DNA of 49,473 bases from Pseudanabaena sp. lw0831 (GCF_016584665.1 NZ_BBJB01000096.1:1-49473); one strand, 5' to 3'; positions 1 through 8,750 are shown, counted from the first letter of the stretch. The notes: generated from the letters alone by a model not told the origin. Program-made: numbers and translations.

Positions 1-8
1 CGAACCAT

Positions 9-1550
9 TTAACTGTTTTGGTAAGCTTTAACTCGTTGCAGTCGATTATGAATCCGACTTGCTAGATCGATCCCCACGATTGGTTTGCATAGATAGTCAT
101 CTGCGCCAACACTAAAAGCGAGATTTTGGGTGTTGACATCCGTCATCACACTTAGAAATAAAACAGGTAAACGCTGCCAGTCAAGATTGCTCCTTAGAGC
201 TTGACAGAGTTCAAGTCCATTTATCTCAGGCATATTGACATCCAACACTAAGACATCAGGCTCCACAGATTGCAACACTGTCCAAAAGTCCTGTGGATCA
301 GCCAAGGTCGTTACTTTAAAGCCCCAAGGCTTCAGGAGCTTAGGAAGCGATCGCAAACAATCGACATCATCATCGACAATCATCACTTTAGTTCCGAATT
401 GAGAATGATCTAACTCAAGTTTTGAAGATGATATATCCGCGATCGCTGCGATTGGAGCACTTTGAATTAGATACGTATTTTGAATTGACTCTTCTAAAGA
501 AGTTACCAAGGCTTCTAAAATTTCTAACTGTTGTTTTTTTAGTAAAAGTTGGCTAGCGAGCAAATTTTCTAATTGACGCGCCAATTGCATCGCGATCGTC
601 AAGCCAAGGGTTCCCAAAGTCCCAGCTAATTTGTGAGCCACTTGTTGAGCCTGCGCTTGTAATTGTGGAGCCAGTTCACCAGATTGTAATTTCCTGACAG
701 CTTGAAATAATACTTCTAATTGTTCAATACTTTTTGGCTTGGTGTCTATCCAAAGTTGGTTTAAGAATTCTAAATACTGCTTTTGTTGATTATCTTGAGA
801 CTTTGATTGGACTAACTTAGGTAAATTGGGACTACCAGACTCAATTTCGTTTGGTATTCCGACCTCAGCTACCTTATCTGGCGCTTTGAGGTAATAGCCA
901 CGCCCATGGACAGTCGCAATAAAATCTGACGGTGCACCTACTTCTACTAACTTATGACGCAATCGCCGAATATGCGATCGCACTGTTGCTTCGGAGGGAA
1001 ACTCATCGGATGACCATAAGCGATCGAGGATCTCGTCAGCACTGAGTAAATGCTGACTATCGCGCAATAAAAGCTCTAGCAACTCATATTCTTTATTCGT
1101 GAGTGTCAGTGAATGATCATTGTAAGAAACCTCGCAAGTACTAGGATTTAGCAGTAAATCTCCCCAAACTAGTACAGGAAAAGAACTGGCATTACTTCGC
1201 CGCAGTAAGGCTCGAATCCGTGCAATTAATTCGGCAACATCAAAAGGTTTAACCACATAGTCATCAGCCCCTGCATCTAATCCACTGACCTTAGCGGTGC
1301 TGGCATTTTGCGATGTAAGTAATAGAATTGGGGTGGTATATCCTTCGGAGCGAAAGCGTTGACATAGGCTGATTCCGTCTAGCTTGGGCAAAACGATATC
1401 TAACATAATTAGGTCATACTCAAAGGTCGAGCCATAAGTCCAACCCATTTCGCCATCTTTGACTACATCCACAATGTAGTGATGTTCTGTCAGGTTTTTA
1501 GTTAAGACAGCAATTAATACATCATCATCTTCTACGAGCAATATTTTCAT
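9..1550 (-). CDS. Response regulator, REC - winged-helix DNA-binding - Hpt-like - REC
   Basis: Probable phosphorelay transcription factor acting in the cytoplasm. About 513 residues from the ATG at 1550; a longer TTG start would overlap the upstream gene, so the ATG five bases after that gene's stop is preferred. Domains: receiver 1 (about 1-115, phosphoacceptor Asp51 in MLDIVLP, KPF near 101), OmpR/PhoB-type winged helix (about 125-223, ending GRGYYLK), an Hpt-like helical region with the AHKLAGTLG motif (His306), and a second receiver (about 388-505, Asp437 in VLDVNMP, KPI). The family is typical of cyanobacteria. It probably forms an operon with the single-domain receiver (ends 1556) and the histidine kinase upstream. 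The order is unusual because an OmpR regulator is fused to an internal Hpt and a second REC. The target promoter is unknown. Confidence 0.9.
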   Translation of the reverse strand: MKILLVEDDDVLIAVLTKNLTEHHYIVDVVKDGEMGWTYGSTFEYDLIMLDIVLPKLDGISLCQRFRSEGYTTPILLLTSQNASTAKVSGLDAGADDYVVKPFDVAELIARIRALLRRSNASSFPVLVWGDLLLNPSTCEVSYNDHSLTLTNKEYELLELLLRDSQHLLSADEILDRLWSSDEFPSEATVRSHIRRLRHKLVEVGAPSDFIATVHGRGYYLKAPDKVAEVGIPNEIESGSPNLPKLVQSKSQDNQQKQYLEFLNQLWIDTKPKSIEQLEVLFQAVRKLQSGELAPQLQAQAQQVAHKLAGTLGTLGLTIAMQLARQLENLLASQLLLKKQQLEILEALVTSLEESIQNTYLIQSAPIAAIADISSSKLELDHSQFGTKVMIVDDDVDCLRSLPKLLKPWGFKVTTLADPQDFWTVLQSVEPDVLVLDVNMPEINGLELCQALRSNLDWQRLPVLFLSVMTDVNTQNLAFSVGADDYLCKPIVGIDLASRIHNRLQRVKAYQNS

Positions 1551-1555
1551 AGCTT

Positions 1556-1930
1556 TTACCAATCCAGCATTTTCGCAATCTGATCGGGGAGATCAAGGGA
1601 ATTAAAAGGTTTTGTAATCACCCCACTGACACCTAAATCATTAAATTGCCTTCTCTCGGAGGTTTGAACTTTGGCGGTTAAGAAAATCACGGGAATCTGG
1701 GCGGTTTGTGGATCGGTCTGAAGAGCCTTAAATGTGGCAATACCATCCATATCTGGCATCATCACATCTAGCAAAATGGCATCAGGGATTTCGTCACAAG
1801 CAGTTTTAATCCCTTGTGGACCCGAACTCGCAATTAACACATCCCAATCAGCGACCATCTGAATACCAAACTGCACAACAGTTTGAATGCTTTCTTCATC
1901 ATCAACAATCAAAATCCGTTTAGTTGGCAT
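1556..1930 (-). CDS. Single-domain response regulator (REC)
   Basis: A 124-residue stand-alone CheY-like receiver. The acidic pair follows ILIVDDEE at the N-terminus, the phosphoacceptor is Asp55 in ILLDVMMPDMDG, the switch Thr is in IFLTAK, and the conserved Lys is in ITKPF. There is no output domain, so it probably shuttles phosphate between the histidine kinase encoded just upstream (2141-3943) and the Hpt/REC regulator encoded just downstream, whose ATG follows this stop codon by five bases. That tight spacing suggests co-transcription and translational coupling. The start is the ATG at 1930, giving the usual MPTKRILIVDD opening of this family. Confidence 0.92.
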   Translation of the reverse strand: MPTKRILIVDDEESIQTVVQFGIQMVADWDVLIASSGPQGIKTACDEIPDAILLDVMMPDMDGIATFKALQTDPQTAQIPVIFLTAKVQTSERRQFNDLGVSGVITKPFNSLDLPDQIAKMLDW

Positions 1931-2140
1931 GGCTCTCTGTTAGCTATAAACAGTAATTTTCATTATGAATCTATTTGTGCTTTTTGTGCAGGGCTGATGT
2001 CTATACAGTACAGGAAGGTTTGTTTTTGATTAAGCCTTCAGGAGATACAGTTGCGATCGCAAATGATCGTAGTTTTGCGCCCAAAGTTTGGTAATGCCTC
2101 GTATATGGTGAATGAGTTTGGTTGGGCGTAAATGGTTCGT
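1931..2140. other. Intergenic gap, kinase to receiver gene
   Basis: 210 bases between the stop of the GAF-PAS kinase and the start of the receiver gene. One HIP1-related site (ttgcgatcgcaa) lies near 2051. No convincing hairpin or promoter was identified. The gap is large enough for a separate promoter for the two downstream regulators. Confidence 0.4.
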
Positions 2141-3943
2141 TTACACAGTCAATAATGGTAATGTAAAAGAGAAAGTACTACCCTCACCGAGAGTACTTTC
2201 TGCCCAAATTTTGCCCTCATGCTGCTCAATAATCTTACGACAGATAGTTAACCCTAGCCCCGTCCCCCCCTTCCGTCTTGAATCTGATGAATCCACTTGT
2301 TGGAATCTTTCAAAAATACTTTCCAGCTTATCCGATGGAATTCCTTGCCCTTGATCGCGAACTGAAAATAGTACTTCTGTATTCGATTTGCCCTCAGCGG
2401 TTAGCCAAACCGTACCATCAGTTGTTGAGAACTTGATCGCATTGCTGAGGAGATTGGTAAGAGCTTGCACGATATAATCTGAATCAACTAAAATCTCGAT
2501 ATCAATTGGCTTAACTGCCAAAACTACACCCTGCTGCTGAGCCATTGGTTGCATAGATTCTGTTGCTTGGATCATTAAAGCCGCGACATTGCAGACCTGC
2601 TTTTCCATTCTCACATCGCCTGACTCAATCCTCTTCAAATCAAGAACATTATTTACTAAACGCACCAACCTCTCTGTGTTGTCATCAGCGATTTCTAGCA
2701 TTTGCTTGCCATCATTAGACAGACTGCCTAAGCGTCCCGTCGCCAAAATTTTTAAAGCACTATGCAGAGATGTTAAGGGCGTTCGTAACTCATGGCTGAC
2801 CACAGCGATAAATTCATCTTTCATGCGCTCGATCGCTTTGCGATCGCTAATATCACTCGTCAGCGCAAAGAACCCGATGACATTTTTCTGTTCGTCCAGA
2901 TGCGGAATATAAGTAACATTTACAGAGCAAGGTAGCCCATCTTTTAAGGTGATTTCATTTTCGTAGGTTACCACTTGCCCCAATAATGCTAACTTCACAT
3001 AGACTTGCATTCTTTCATAGCAGTCAATTCCCCACACAGTTTGGAGATTACTGTCAAAAATATCGGCGGGTGATTGTCCTAGCCAATCTTCATAGGCTTT
3101 GTTGTTAAATCTATAGCGCTGATGTTCATCTACATAGGCAATCAGCACTGGTAGCGCATTGGTAATCAATCTCAACTGTTCTTCGCTGCGTCTTAGTGCG
3201 GCTTCAGCTTGCATCCGATCGTTGATTTCCTGCTGAAGACTACGATTGACTTCTTGCAATTCGGCAGTGCGAACTTCGACTATTTCTTCTAAATGTTCTA
3301 ATAACTGCGCCTGAGCTAAGGCAATGCTGATCTGGTCTGCAAGTTGTTGCATTAGCTCCAGTTCAAAATCGGCCCAGTGGTGAGGGCGATCGCAATGGTG
3401 AGCAATTACTAATCCCCATAGCTGGTTAGGTGCGATCGCTTCATTTTGTTGATGGGAATTCAGATTTTGCAGAATTGGCACAATCAACTTGGCTTTGATA
3501 TGGAACTGATTAATAAACTCGATTAAGCATTCTGATAATCCTGCTTTGGGATCGTGCACATCTGCGATCGCCCTTACCCGTCCTTCAGCATAAAGTTGTT
3601 GATATTCAGTTGGAAAGACTTCTTCAGGAAATTCTAAATCGAGAATCTTGGGGTAGTCGGGTAGAACTGCTTCGCTAATGGCGCGTCCTGTGCCATTGGG
3701 TAAAACTTGATAAATGAGTACGCGATCGGCTTGCAAGATGCGCTGTACTTCCGTTACGGTAGCGCGGAGGATTTCCTTGAACTGCAATGACTGGCGAATT
3801 TTAAGCGTAACCTCGGCAAACAACTTCACCCATTGCCGTTGTCGCCACAGCTCATCTTGCTCATGGGTTGGAGCCGTGAGGGATTCTTTCGAGACAGGTG
3901 GCTGAGTTGCTGGGCGAGAATTAGAACGCTTGCTTTTAGCCAT
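2141..3943 (-). CDS. Sensor histidine kinase, GAF-PAS-HisKA-HATPase_c
   Basis: Cytoplasmic sensor kinase of about 600 residues, started at the ATG at 3943 rather than a TTG two codons earlier. Order: low-complexity N-terminus; phytochrome-type GAF (about 45-215), which has AHHCDRPHHW where bilin-binding GAFs have a Cys-His pair, so chromophore binding is doubtful; a coiled-coil linker (about 218-255); PAS (about 255-370); HisKA with [10 protein letters not shown] (His384); and HATPase_c with NLLSNAIKF, DQGQGIP, FERF and GGTGLGL boxes. No membrane segment is visible. It is followed by two response-regulator genes in the same direction after a 210-bp gap, so it is the likely phosphodonor for that relay. 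The input signal is unknown. Confidence 0.92.
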   Translation of the reverse strand: MAKSKRSNSRPATQPPVSKESLTAPTHEQDELWRQRQWVKLFAEVTLKIRQSLQFKEILRATVTEVQRILQADRVLIYQVLPNGTGRAISEAVLPDYPKILDLEFPEEVFPTEYQQLYAEGRVRAIADVHDPKAGLSECLIEFINQFHIKAKLIVPILQNLNSHQQNEAIAPNQLWGLVIAHHCDRPHHWADFELELMQQLADQISIALAQAQLLEHLEEIVEVRTAELQEVNRSLQQEINDRMQAEAALRRSEEQLRLITNALPVLIAYVDEHQRYRFNNKAYEDWLGQSPADIFDSNLQTVWGIDCYERMQVYVKLALLGQVVTYENEITLKDGLPCSVNVTYIPHLDEQKNVIGFFALTSDISDRKAIERMKDEFIAVVSHELRTPLTSLHSALKILATGRLGSLSNDGKQMLEIADDNTERLVRLVNNVLDLKRIESGDVRMEKQVCNVAALMIQATESMQPMAQQQGVVLAVKPIDIEILVDSDYIVQALTNLLSNAIKFSTTDGTVWLTAEGKSNTEVLFSVRDQGQGIPSDKLESIFERFQQVDSSDSRRKGGTGLGLTICRKIIEQHEGKIWAESTLGEGSTFSFTLPLLTV

Positions 3944-3966
3944 TTTCAAGAAGATAATTAGGAATT

Positions 3967-4118
3967 AGAGTGTGTTTGAGAAGTTTTGCCTCTGCCCCCC
4001 TAGCCCCCCAATTCTGGGGGGAACCAGATTCAAGTCCCCCAGAATTGGGGGATTTAGGGGGCAAGAACATTGGCTTTAGCTGAAAATTTAGAACGTATTG
4101 ACTTCTCAAACACGCTCT
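3967..4118. mobile_element. MITE-like element with 17-bp terminal inverted repeats
   Basis: The ends are near-perfect inverted repeats: 3967-3983 (agagtgtgtttgagaag) and 4102-4118, with one mismatch. Inside is a second inverted pair of C-rich blocks (about 3994-4020 and 4036-4062) around an 'attctgggg' core. At 152 bp with no coding capacity, it looks like a non-autonomous miniature element. A related C-rich block, ccccctaaatcccccaattc, recurs near 49350. It fills most of the gap of about 300 bases upstream of the GAF-PAS kinase gene. Confidence 0.6.
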
Positions 4119-4146
4119 TAGTAAGCTTATTTTAGGATGGTTAGGG

Positions 4147-4231
4147 CTAAACCTGCCGCTAACTTGTAGGGGGCAGGTTTAGCAACGACTCAATGGTTTA
4201 TCCATAGCTTTGTTCCAAAACCTGCCCCTAC
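4147..4231. repeat. Second inverted-repeat block (CCTGCC family)
   Basis: Short inverted repeats: ctaaacctgcc at 4147-4157 with ggcaggtttag at 4172-4182, and a related aaacctgcccctac at about 4218-4231 that pairs with gtaggggg-caggttt near 4166-4180. It sits 3' of the R3H ATPase gene next to the MITE-like element. It may be a palindromic repeat or a terminator; no T-run is obvious. Confidence 0.45.
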
Positions 4232-4252
4232 ACACTTTCTCTTAGGAATTTC

Positions 4253-5995
4253 CTAATTAGGAAAAATGCGTAAACGTCGATTTGGCTCGGAGCCGTAGCT
4301 TTCCGATCGCAGTTGATAATGTTCAACTAGTTCGTGCTGCATCCGCCGAATAATCGATGAACGGGGCAATAACTCGACAGGTTGATTCTTGGGAATCACG
4401 ATCTGCTCAACGGCTAGTCTTGTCTCTTCGAGCGCTTCGATTTCATCCTCAGAATCCCCATAGGCGAACATATTCAAGTCGCTAACCGTATCCGCAGGAC
4501 TCTCATCGATATGCAAAATCCTTCGTAATGCGCGAGTGATTTGCGGCAGAGTGCTAGTTTTGATCGCGTGAATGGGAATCTGTCGCGCTTCGGCAACTTG
4601 GCGCACTTTGGAGCTAGTGCGAATCTGCGATCGCAGAGCCAGCACAATATCTGCTTCATCCAGATCCTTGGTGATTTCAATCGGTAAATTGATCGATTGC
4701 ACCACCTGTTCAGTTTGATGGCGGCTGACTCCATAGAGATAGACATTCAGCGTCCCGAAGCGTTCTCGCATGGCGACATAGGAAGACATATCGCCAAATT
4801 CTTCTGCATCATCGTCATCAGATTCATTCAGCTCTGCCACGCTTGTATTGCTAATCTTGTTAGACAGATCGGCTATTTCCGATCGCATTTGTACTTGTGG
4901 ATCGAGGGGAATGGGCTTAATCTTGCCCGTGGCCCGCCAACCTTTGACCGCAGGATTTCGCATCACTTCAGGATTTTTGGGCTTCTCTTCGGTGGTAGTG
5001 ACTTCGCCTACATCACTGACTGCGCGAATTTGACGACCAGGGTCGCGATCGCGCAAGAGCATATCAATGGTTCCCGCCACATCGTCATGGACTGCCCAAC
5101 GGTAGCGTTCCCACATTTCTACAGCAATATCGAAAGTTGGCTGGGCTTTGCGCTCCAAAATGCTCTTTTGAGGCAAGCCGCGCCGCCGCATTTCTTCATC
5201 GCCGAGGGTGACCGATTGAATGCCGCCGATCAGATCGGATAGGGTAGGGTTTTTGATTAAATTGGCGAGTTGATTACCGTGAGCCGTGCCAACGAGTTGC
5301 ACACCTCGTTCCGCGATCGTTCGAGCCGCTAATGCTTCGAGTTCAGTGCCGATCTCATCGATGACGATCACTTCAGGCATGTGGTTTTCCACCGCCTCGA
5401 TCATCACTTGGTGTTGCAACTCAGGCTGCGAGACTTGCATTCTGCGGGCGCGTCCGATCGCAGGGTGAGGAATGTCGCCATCGCCAGCAATTTCGTTGGA
5501 TGAGTCAATAATGACGACGCGCTTATTTAGGTCATCGGCAAGTACACGGGCAATTTCACGTAGGGCTGTAGTTTTGCCCATCCCTGGTTTACCCAGTAAT
5601 AAAATCGATTTACCTGTTTCTACTAAGTCTCGAATCATCGCGATCGTGCCATAGACAGCCCGACCAACGCGACAGGTTAGACCAATGATTTCGCCTTTGC
5701 GGTTGCGGATGGCACTGATACGGTGGAGTGTGCGTTCGATACCTGCGCGGTTATCGCCGCCAAATTCGCCAACTTGCTTGACACAAAGCGCCAAATCTTC
5801 TTTGGTAATCGGGTCATCGGTTAGATATTTGGTGCTGTCAAAATAACGTGCTTCTGGCAACCTGCCTAAGTCCATCACAATTTCGACAAGTTGTTCTAAC
5901 CCGCCGCAGAGTTCAATGCTGCTTTTAATGCGCGGTGGCAAAATATCGAGGAGTTGATCGAGGTTGTCTGTAACTTGCTTGCGGATGGATTCCAT
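4253..5995 (-). CDS. AAA ATPase with C-terminal R3H domain (SpoIIIAA/Ycf45-like)
   Basis: A 580-residue cytoplasmic protein of the cyanobacterial/plastid Ycf45 type. Walker A is GKPGMGKTT (about 135-143) and Walker B is EVIVIDEIGTE (about 208-218), followed by the AAA region shared with Bacillus SpoIIIAA. The middle is acidic and variable (about 380-400). The C-terminus has an R3H-type motif (RRMQHELVEHYQL) that in this family binds single-stranded nucleic acid. The start is the ATG at 5995 (MESIRKQV). The ldpA-like gene lies 22 bases upstream on the same strand, so the two are probably co-transcribed. The cellular role of this family is not established; nucleic-acid-linked ATPase activity is inferred from the domains. 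Confidence 0.88.
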   Translation of the reverse strand: MESIRKQVTDNLDQLLDILPPRIKSSIELCGGLEQLVEIVMDLGRLPEARYFDSTKYLTDDPITKEDLALCVKQVGEFGGDNRAGIERTLHRISAIRNRKGEIIGLTCRVGRAVYGTIAMIRDLVETGKSILLLGKPGMGKTTALREIARVLADDLNKRVVIIDSSNEIAGDGDIPHPAIGRARRMQVSQPELQHQVMIEAVENHMPEVIVIDEIGTELEALAARTIAERGVQLVGTAHGNQLANLIKNPTLSDLIGGIQSVTLGDEEMRRRGLPQKSILERKAQPTFDIAVEMWERYRWAVHDDVAGTIDMLLRDRDPGRQIRAVSDVGEVTTTEEKPKNPEVMRNPAVKGWRATGKIKPIPLDPQVQMRSEIADLSNKISNTSVAELNESDDDDAEEFGDMSSYVAMRERFGTLNVYLYGVSRHQTEQVVQSINLPIEITKDLDEADIVLALRSQIRTSSKVRQVAEARQIPIHAIKTSTLPQITRALRRILHIDESPADTVSDLNMFAYGDSEDEIEALEETRLAVEQIVIPKNQPVELLPRSSIIRRMQHELVEHYQLRSESYGSEPNRRLRIFPN

Positions 5996-6017
5996 TAGGC
6001 TTTTTAAGGTTTTACAG

Positions 6018-7013
6018 TTAGGTTTTGATTTGCGAAACTAATTGACGGGCGATCGCAACAGTTTGCCAGAGTAAGCAAGGACGATCTTCGAGGCGATCGG
6101 GTATTTCTTCTCCCAGACCTTCTAGAAAATCCATCACGATTTTACGGGCATAGCTGCCATAGGCAACCCCAGCTACTGGGATGTTTGCTTGGCGCAGTTT
6201 TGGGACAGTACTAGCATTTGTACCACCAGCCAGTTGCACAAAGCCATGGGGTAACTGAAAATTCAGCACTTTTTGCCCTAATTGCAGCGTTGCCCTAGTT
6301 GCGCCATCACCTATATCGCCACTCATCGGTCTGCCATCGGTTTGCCAGATCAGCGATCTCGGCTTGGGGTTCATACCTTCGAGCAAAGACATGAGGTAAT
6401 CACGCAGATCTTCGCAATCGGGGAAGCTGACGGCTACCAACTTGAGCTTGGGGATAATCGGACTCAAGCGCTGCCAAAATGCGGCAAATTCTTTGGTTCG
6501 ATTGGGTTGCGTATGAATTTCGATCGCATTAACTGACTGGTTAAGTACTTCATCAAAAATATTTTCAGGGACATAAACCTGTTCGCGGGTATGAATAATT
6601 TGCACTGGACATAGCGGTAAGCAACGACCGCACCCATAACAAAGACTTGGCATGATCCCATTGTAATCATTACTAAATTGTATTGCTGTGGTAGGACATA
6701 CTTTTTCACAAGGACGGCTGCAATCGCTAGGACAAAGCTCAGGATCAAAAAATGCTTTCCGAAAATGAGGGTCTTCGCCATCGTTAAAGCTGACCATTAC
6801 TAAAGGCGCGATCGCCGTTGGTTCTAACTTGAGCGCTGCGGCAATTCCTGCTCTGGCGGCAGCGATCGTGGCTGGGTCGGGAGCCATATCAATACAATCA
6901 GCTCCTGCCAATGTATAAATCAGGGCAAGATTGCGAATTGCGGGTAAATGTTGGTAACTCGCACCACAAATGAGCTTAAACCACTGGTGCGATCGGAGAG
7001 CTTCAAGTTCCAT
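6018..7013 (-). CDS. ldpA: LdpA-like Fe-S protein (light-dependent period modulator)
   Basis: A 331-residue homologue of cyanobacterial LdpA, which in Synechococcus elongatus carries Fe-S clusters and passes redox/light information to the circadian clock. Eight cysteines form two 4Fe-4S motifs: CPSDCSRPCEKVCP (Cys94, 98, 102, 106) and CYGCGRCLPLCP (Cys125, 128, 131, 135). The flanking N- and C-terminal domains fit the family and the length is close to the known protein. The start is the ATG at 7013 (MELEALRSHQ). It lies directly upstream of the R3H ATPase gene. Assignment rests on recognised sequence pattern; the clock role here is inferred. Confidence 0.85.
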   Translation of the reverse strand: MELEALRSHQWFKLICGASYQHLPAIRNLALIYTLAGADCIDMAPDPATIAAARAGIAAALKLEPTAIAPLVMVSFNDGEDPHFRKAFFDPELCPSDCSRPCEKVCPTTAIQFSNDYNGIMPSLCYGCGRCLPLCPVQIIHTREQVYVPENIFDEVLNQSVNAIEIHTQPNRTKEFAAFWQRLSPIIPKLKLVAVSFPDCEDLRDYLMSLLEGMNPKPRSLIWQTDGRPMSGDIGDGATRATLQLGQKVLNFQLPHGFVQLAGGTNASTVPKLRQANIPVAGVAYGSYARKIVMDFLEGLGEEIPDRLEDRPCLLWQTVAIARQLVSQIKT

Positions 7014-7144
7014 ATTTCTATATTATCGCGGTTACCACGCTGTGGTTAATCCCAAAACACAAAATGACTACGCCATTTGGCGTTTTAAAAAACCTTACCG
7101 AGTTAATTTTTTAATTCACAAGAGTGTGGCAAGACATATAACCT

Positions 7145-7197
7145 AAAAGCCAAACGAGAGTGGCGGCGCAAAGCGCCGCCACTCTCGTTTGGCTTTT
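7145..7197. repeat. Perfect hairpin, 25-bp arms, 3-nt loop (aaa)
   Basis: Arms 7145-7169 and 7173-7197 are perfect inverted repeats with a GC-rich tip (ggcgc-aaa-gcgcc). It lies between the divergent ldpA and clpS starts, so it is not a terminator of either. It belongs to the 3-nt-loop hairpin family described in the findings. Confidence 0.9.
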
Positions 7198-7272
7198 GGA
7201 GCATGGTTGCGAAAATACGCAACTACGATCGCTTTTTGCGATAATGCAAGATATAAAGCGTGAGTTGAAATT

Positions 7273-7581
7273 ATGGCTATTTTTGCTGCTGTTCAAACCC
7301 CTGAAAAAGTTAGAGATACTGTCAAGGAGGTAGTACGCAAGCCTTACCCGAAATATAAGGTCATTGTGTTAAACGATGATTTCAATACCTTTGAGCATGT
7401 TTCTGAATGCTTGATGAAATATATCCCGAACATGAATGAGGAGATGGCTTGGGAGTTGACCAATCAAGTTCATTTTGAGGGCTTAGCGATCGTTTGGGTG
7501 GGTCCGATGGAGCAAGCGGAGCTTTATCATGCCCAACTAAAGCAAGCAGGTTTAACGATGGCTCCTCTTGAAGCTGAGTAA
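7273..7581 (+). CDS. clpS: ATP-dependent Clp protease adaptor ClpS
   Basis: A 102-residue ClpS, which delivers N-degron and other substrates to the ClpAP/ClpCP protease. The family core is clear: YPKYKVIVLNDDFNTFEHV (about 25-44), followed by helical VSECLMKYIPNM and the hydrophobic patch region EGLAIVWVGPMEQAELYHAQL. Substrate-binding residues of the DD-x-N/T type (NDDFNT) are present. The length matches cyanobacterial ClpS. The start is the ATG at 7273; no strong Shine-Dalgarno is visible. It is transcribed divergently from ldpA, with a long hairpin in between. Confidence 0.95.
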   Translation: MAIFAAVQTPEKVRDTVKEVVRKPYPKYKVIVLNDDFNTFEHVSECLMKYIPNMNEEMAWELTNQVHFEGLAIVWVGPMEQAELYHAQLKQAGLTMAPLEAE

Positions 7582-7647
7582 ATGTGCTTTTGGTATTGCT
7601 TAACAATTATTTCGAGGTGAATTGAGGTTGTTCTGTGGTTCCAAATC

Positions 7648-7690
7648 ATTTGTTCAATGCGCTTGCTTTGGGCAGTTGCATTGAACAAAT
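7648..7690. terminator. Inverted repeat between convergent clpS and GST genes
   Basis: 13-bp arms, 7648-7660 (atttgttcaatgc) and 7678-7690, with a 17-nt loop, between the 3' ends of clpS and the minus-strand GST gene. Position suggests a bidirectional terminator, but there is no clear T-run. Confidence 0.45.
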
Positions 7691-7724
7691 AGTCAGAGGT
7701 TTGAGCAGTTTTAGGTTCTCGAAC

Positions 7725-8375
7725 TCAGCCTGCCATCAACTTAGCGATCGCTGGACGCTCGTAGCAGCGCTTCAGCCATCCTGTGACGTTGGGGAAACGA
7801 GTCAAGTCAATCTCCATTGAACCGATCCAGCCAACGATGCCTTGTAGATGAGTGTCTGCGAGACTATAGTCGCCGAGTAAAAAAGATCTTCCTTCTAACC
7901 CACCATTGAGAATTCTGAGACAGTCAGCGAGATCGGCTTTTGCTTTTTCCATAGCGATCGCGCTTTTCATCTCAGGAACTGCTGCTTCCTCTGAGTTAGT
8001 TTCAACATCTCCCTGCATTTCAGTCGGCAAGGATGCGAATAATCGACTAGCTGGTTCTGCAAGCGTGACGTTGCCCCATGCGATCCATTTCATTGCTTCA
8101 CCGCGCTTTGGTCCTGGTGCGGGATAAAGCTTTGCCTCCACTCCAAAGACTTCACCTAAGTACATCGTGATCGCAGAAGACTCCCAAATCGCCATTCCTT
8201 CATGTACGATCGCAGGGACTCTTCCGTTTGGGTTAACCTTCAGGAATTCAGGCTTTTTGGTATCTCCAATACTGATATTGAGTGTTTCGAGATCGAAAGG
8301 GATAGCAAGTTCCGCGAGAACGGCTTCGGTAATGCTAGCAGTGGACATGGGAGCGAAATAGAATGTAAGACTCAT
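7725..8375 (-). CDS. Glutathione S-transferase family protein
   Basis: A 216-residue soluble GST. The N-terminal thioredoxin-like domain (about 1-80) has the cis-Pro segment NGRVPAIVHEG and the glutathione gamma-glutamyl-binding WESSAITMYL motif. The C-terminal all-helical domain (about 90-215) contains the capping-box-like GDYSLADTHL. The start is the ATG at 8375 (MSLTFYFAPMSTAS). The STAS segment near residue 11 may supply the catalytic Ser, as in beta/phi-like GSTs. The specific substrate cannot be told. It sits at the edge of the repeat-rich TA region. Confidence 0.9.
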   Translation of the reverse strand: MSLTFYFAPMSTASITEAVLAELAIPFDLETLNISIGDTKKPEFLKVNPNGRVPAIVHEGMAIWESSAITMYLGEVFGVEAKLYPAPGPKRGEAMKWIAWGNVTLAEPASRLFASLPTEMQGDVETNSEEAAVPEMKSAIAMEKAKADLADCLRILNGGLEGRSFLLGDYSLADTHLQGIVGWIGSMEIDLTRFPNVTGWLKRCYERPAIAKLMAG

Positions 8376-8750
8376 TGATTTTTTCTCTTAGAGTTTGACT
8401 TTCAACTGTGGGGCGAAAGCAGAAGTTGATCTAGGCATCTGAGCTACCTAGCGTCTGAATTGAGCAAAAATAGATTGACTCCAAATCGACATCAAAATAT
8501 CACAATGTTGTCCTAATCTAATGTGACTGGTTATACTCCGATCTTGTAATAATTATTTGACCTTGCGGCAGGAATCATCCTGAAAGCGATCGCCAATAAC
8601 TTCTCGGAACTCATCAACGAAGCAAATCATTTTTGAGTGCTTAATTTCGGCGATAAACAGATAACTTTGACGGGCGTTTCGGTTTGGTATAACGTTCTAG
8701 TTGAGCCGCCGCAGTGTTAGGCTTTTGCTGGGGCTATAAGGTAGCGATGA
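8376..8750. other. Repeat-rich intergenic region with degenerate coding remnant
   Basis: 375 bases with no intact gene. It holds an attC-like element (8447-8536, listed separately) and a stretch (about 8548-8699) matching 10231-10381. On the minus strand the shared stretch still reads like broken protein fragments, for example ERYTKPKRPSKLSVY in one frame and FREVIGDRFQD in another, with stops between. It looks like the decayed 3' end of a lost gene. Confidence 0.5.
8447..8536 (-). repeat. attC-like element 1 (3' of the DUF433/DUF5615 module)
   Basis: Read on the minus strand: a GTATAAC box (8536-8530), an ATTAGA-type inner box after a short spacer, about 60 variable bases, a TCAAT inner box, and a terminal GCTAGGT (8453-8447), one change from GTTRRRY. 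Layout and length (90 bp) match the elements at 16376-16459 and 18020-18106. Calling it attC-like is an inference. Confidence 0.4.

Noticed and set aside
3376-3520. Bilin-binding phytochrome or cyanobacteriochrome GAF in the kinase at 2141-3943
   Set aside because: The chromophore Cys-His motif is not seen; AHHCDRPHHW is the pattern of non-pigmented GAF domains.
4697-5242. 181-residue plus-strand open frame
   Set aside because: It is fully antisense to the R3H ATPase gene, has no recognisable motif, and is explained by that gene's codon pattern.
8692-8724. A complete attC site from the GTTAGGC at 8718-8724
   Set aside because: The only possible partner box lies too close for a normal attC, and the stretch is part of the decayed gene copy. 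Only the 8447-8536 element fits the shared layout.
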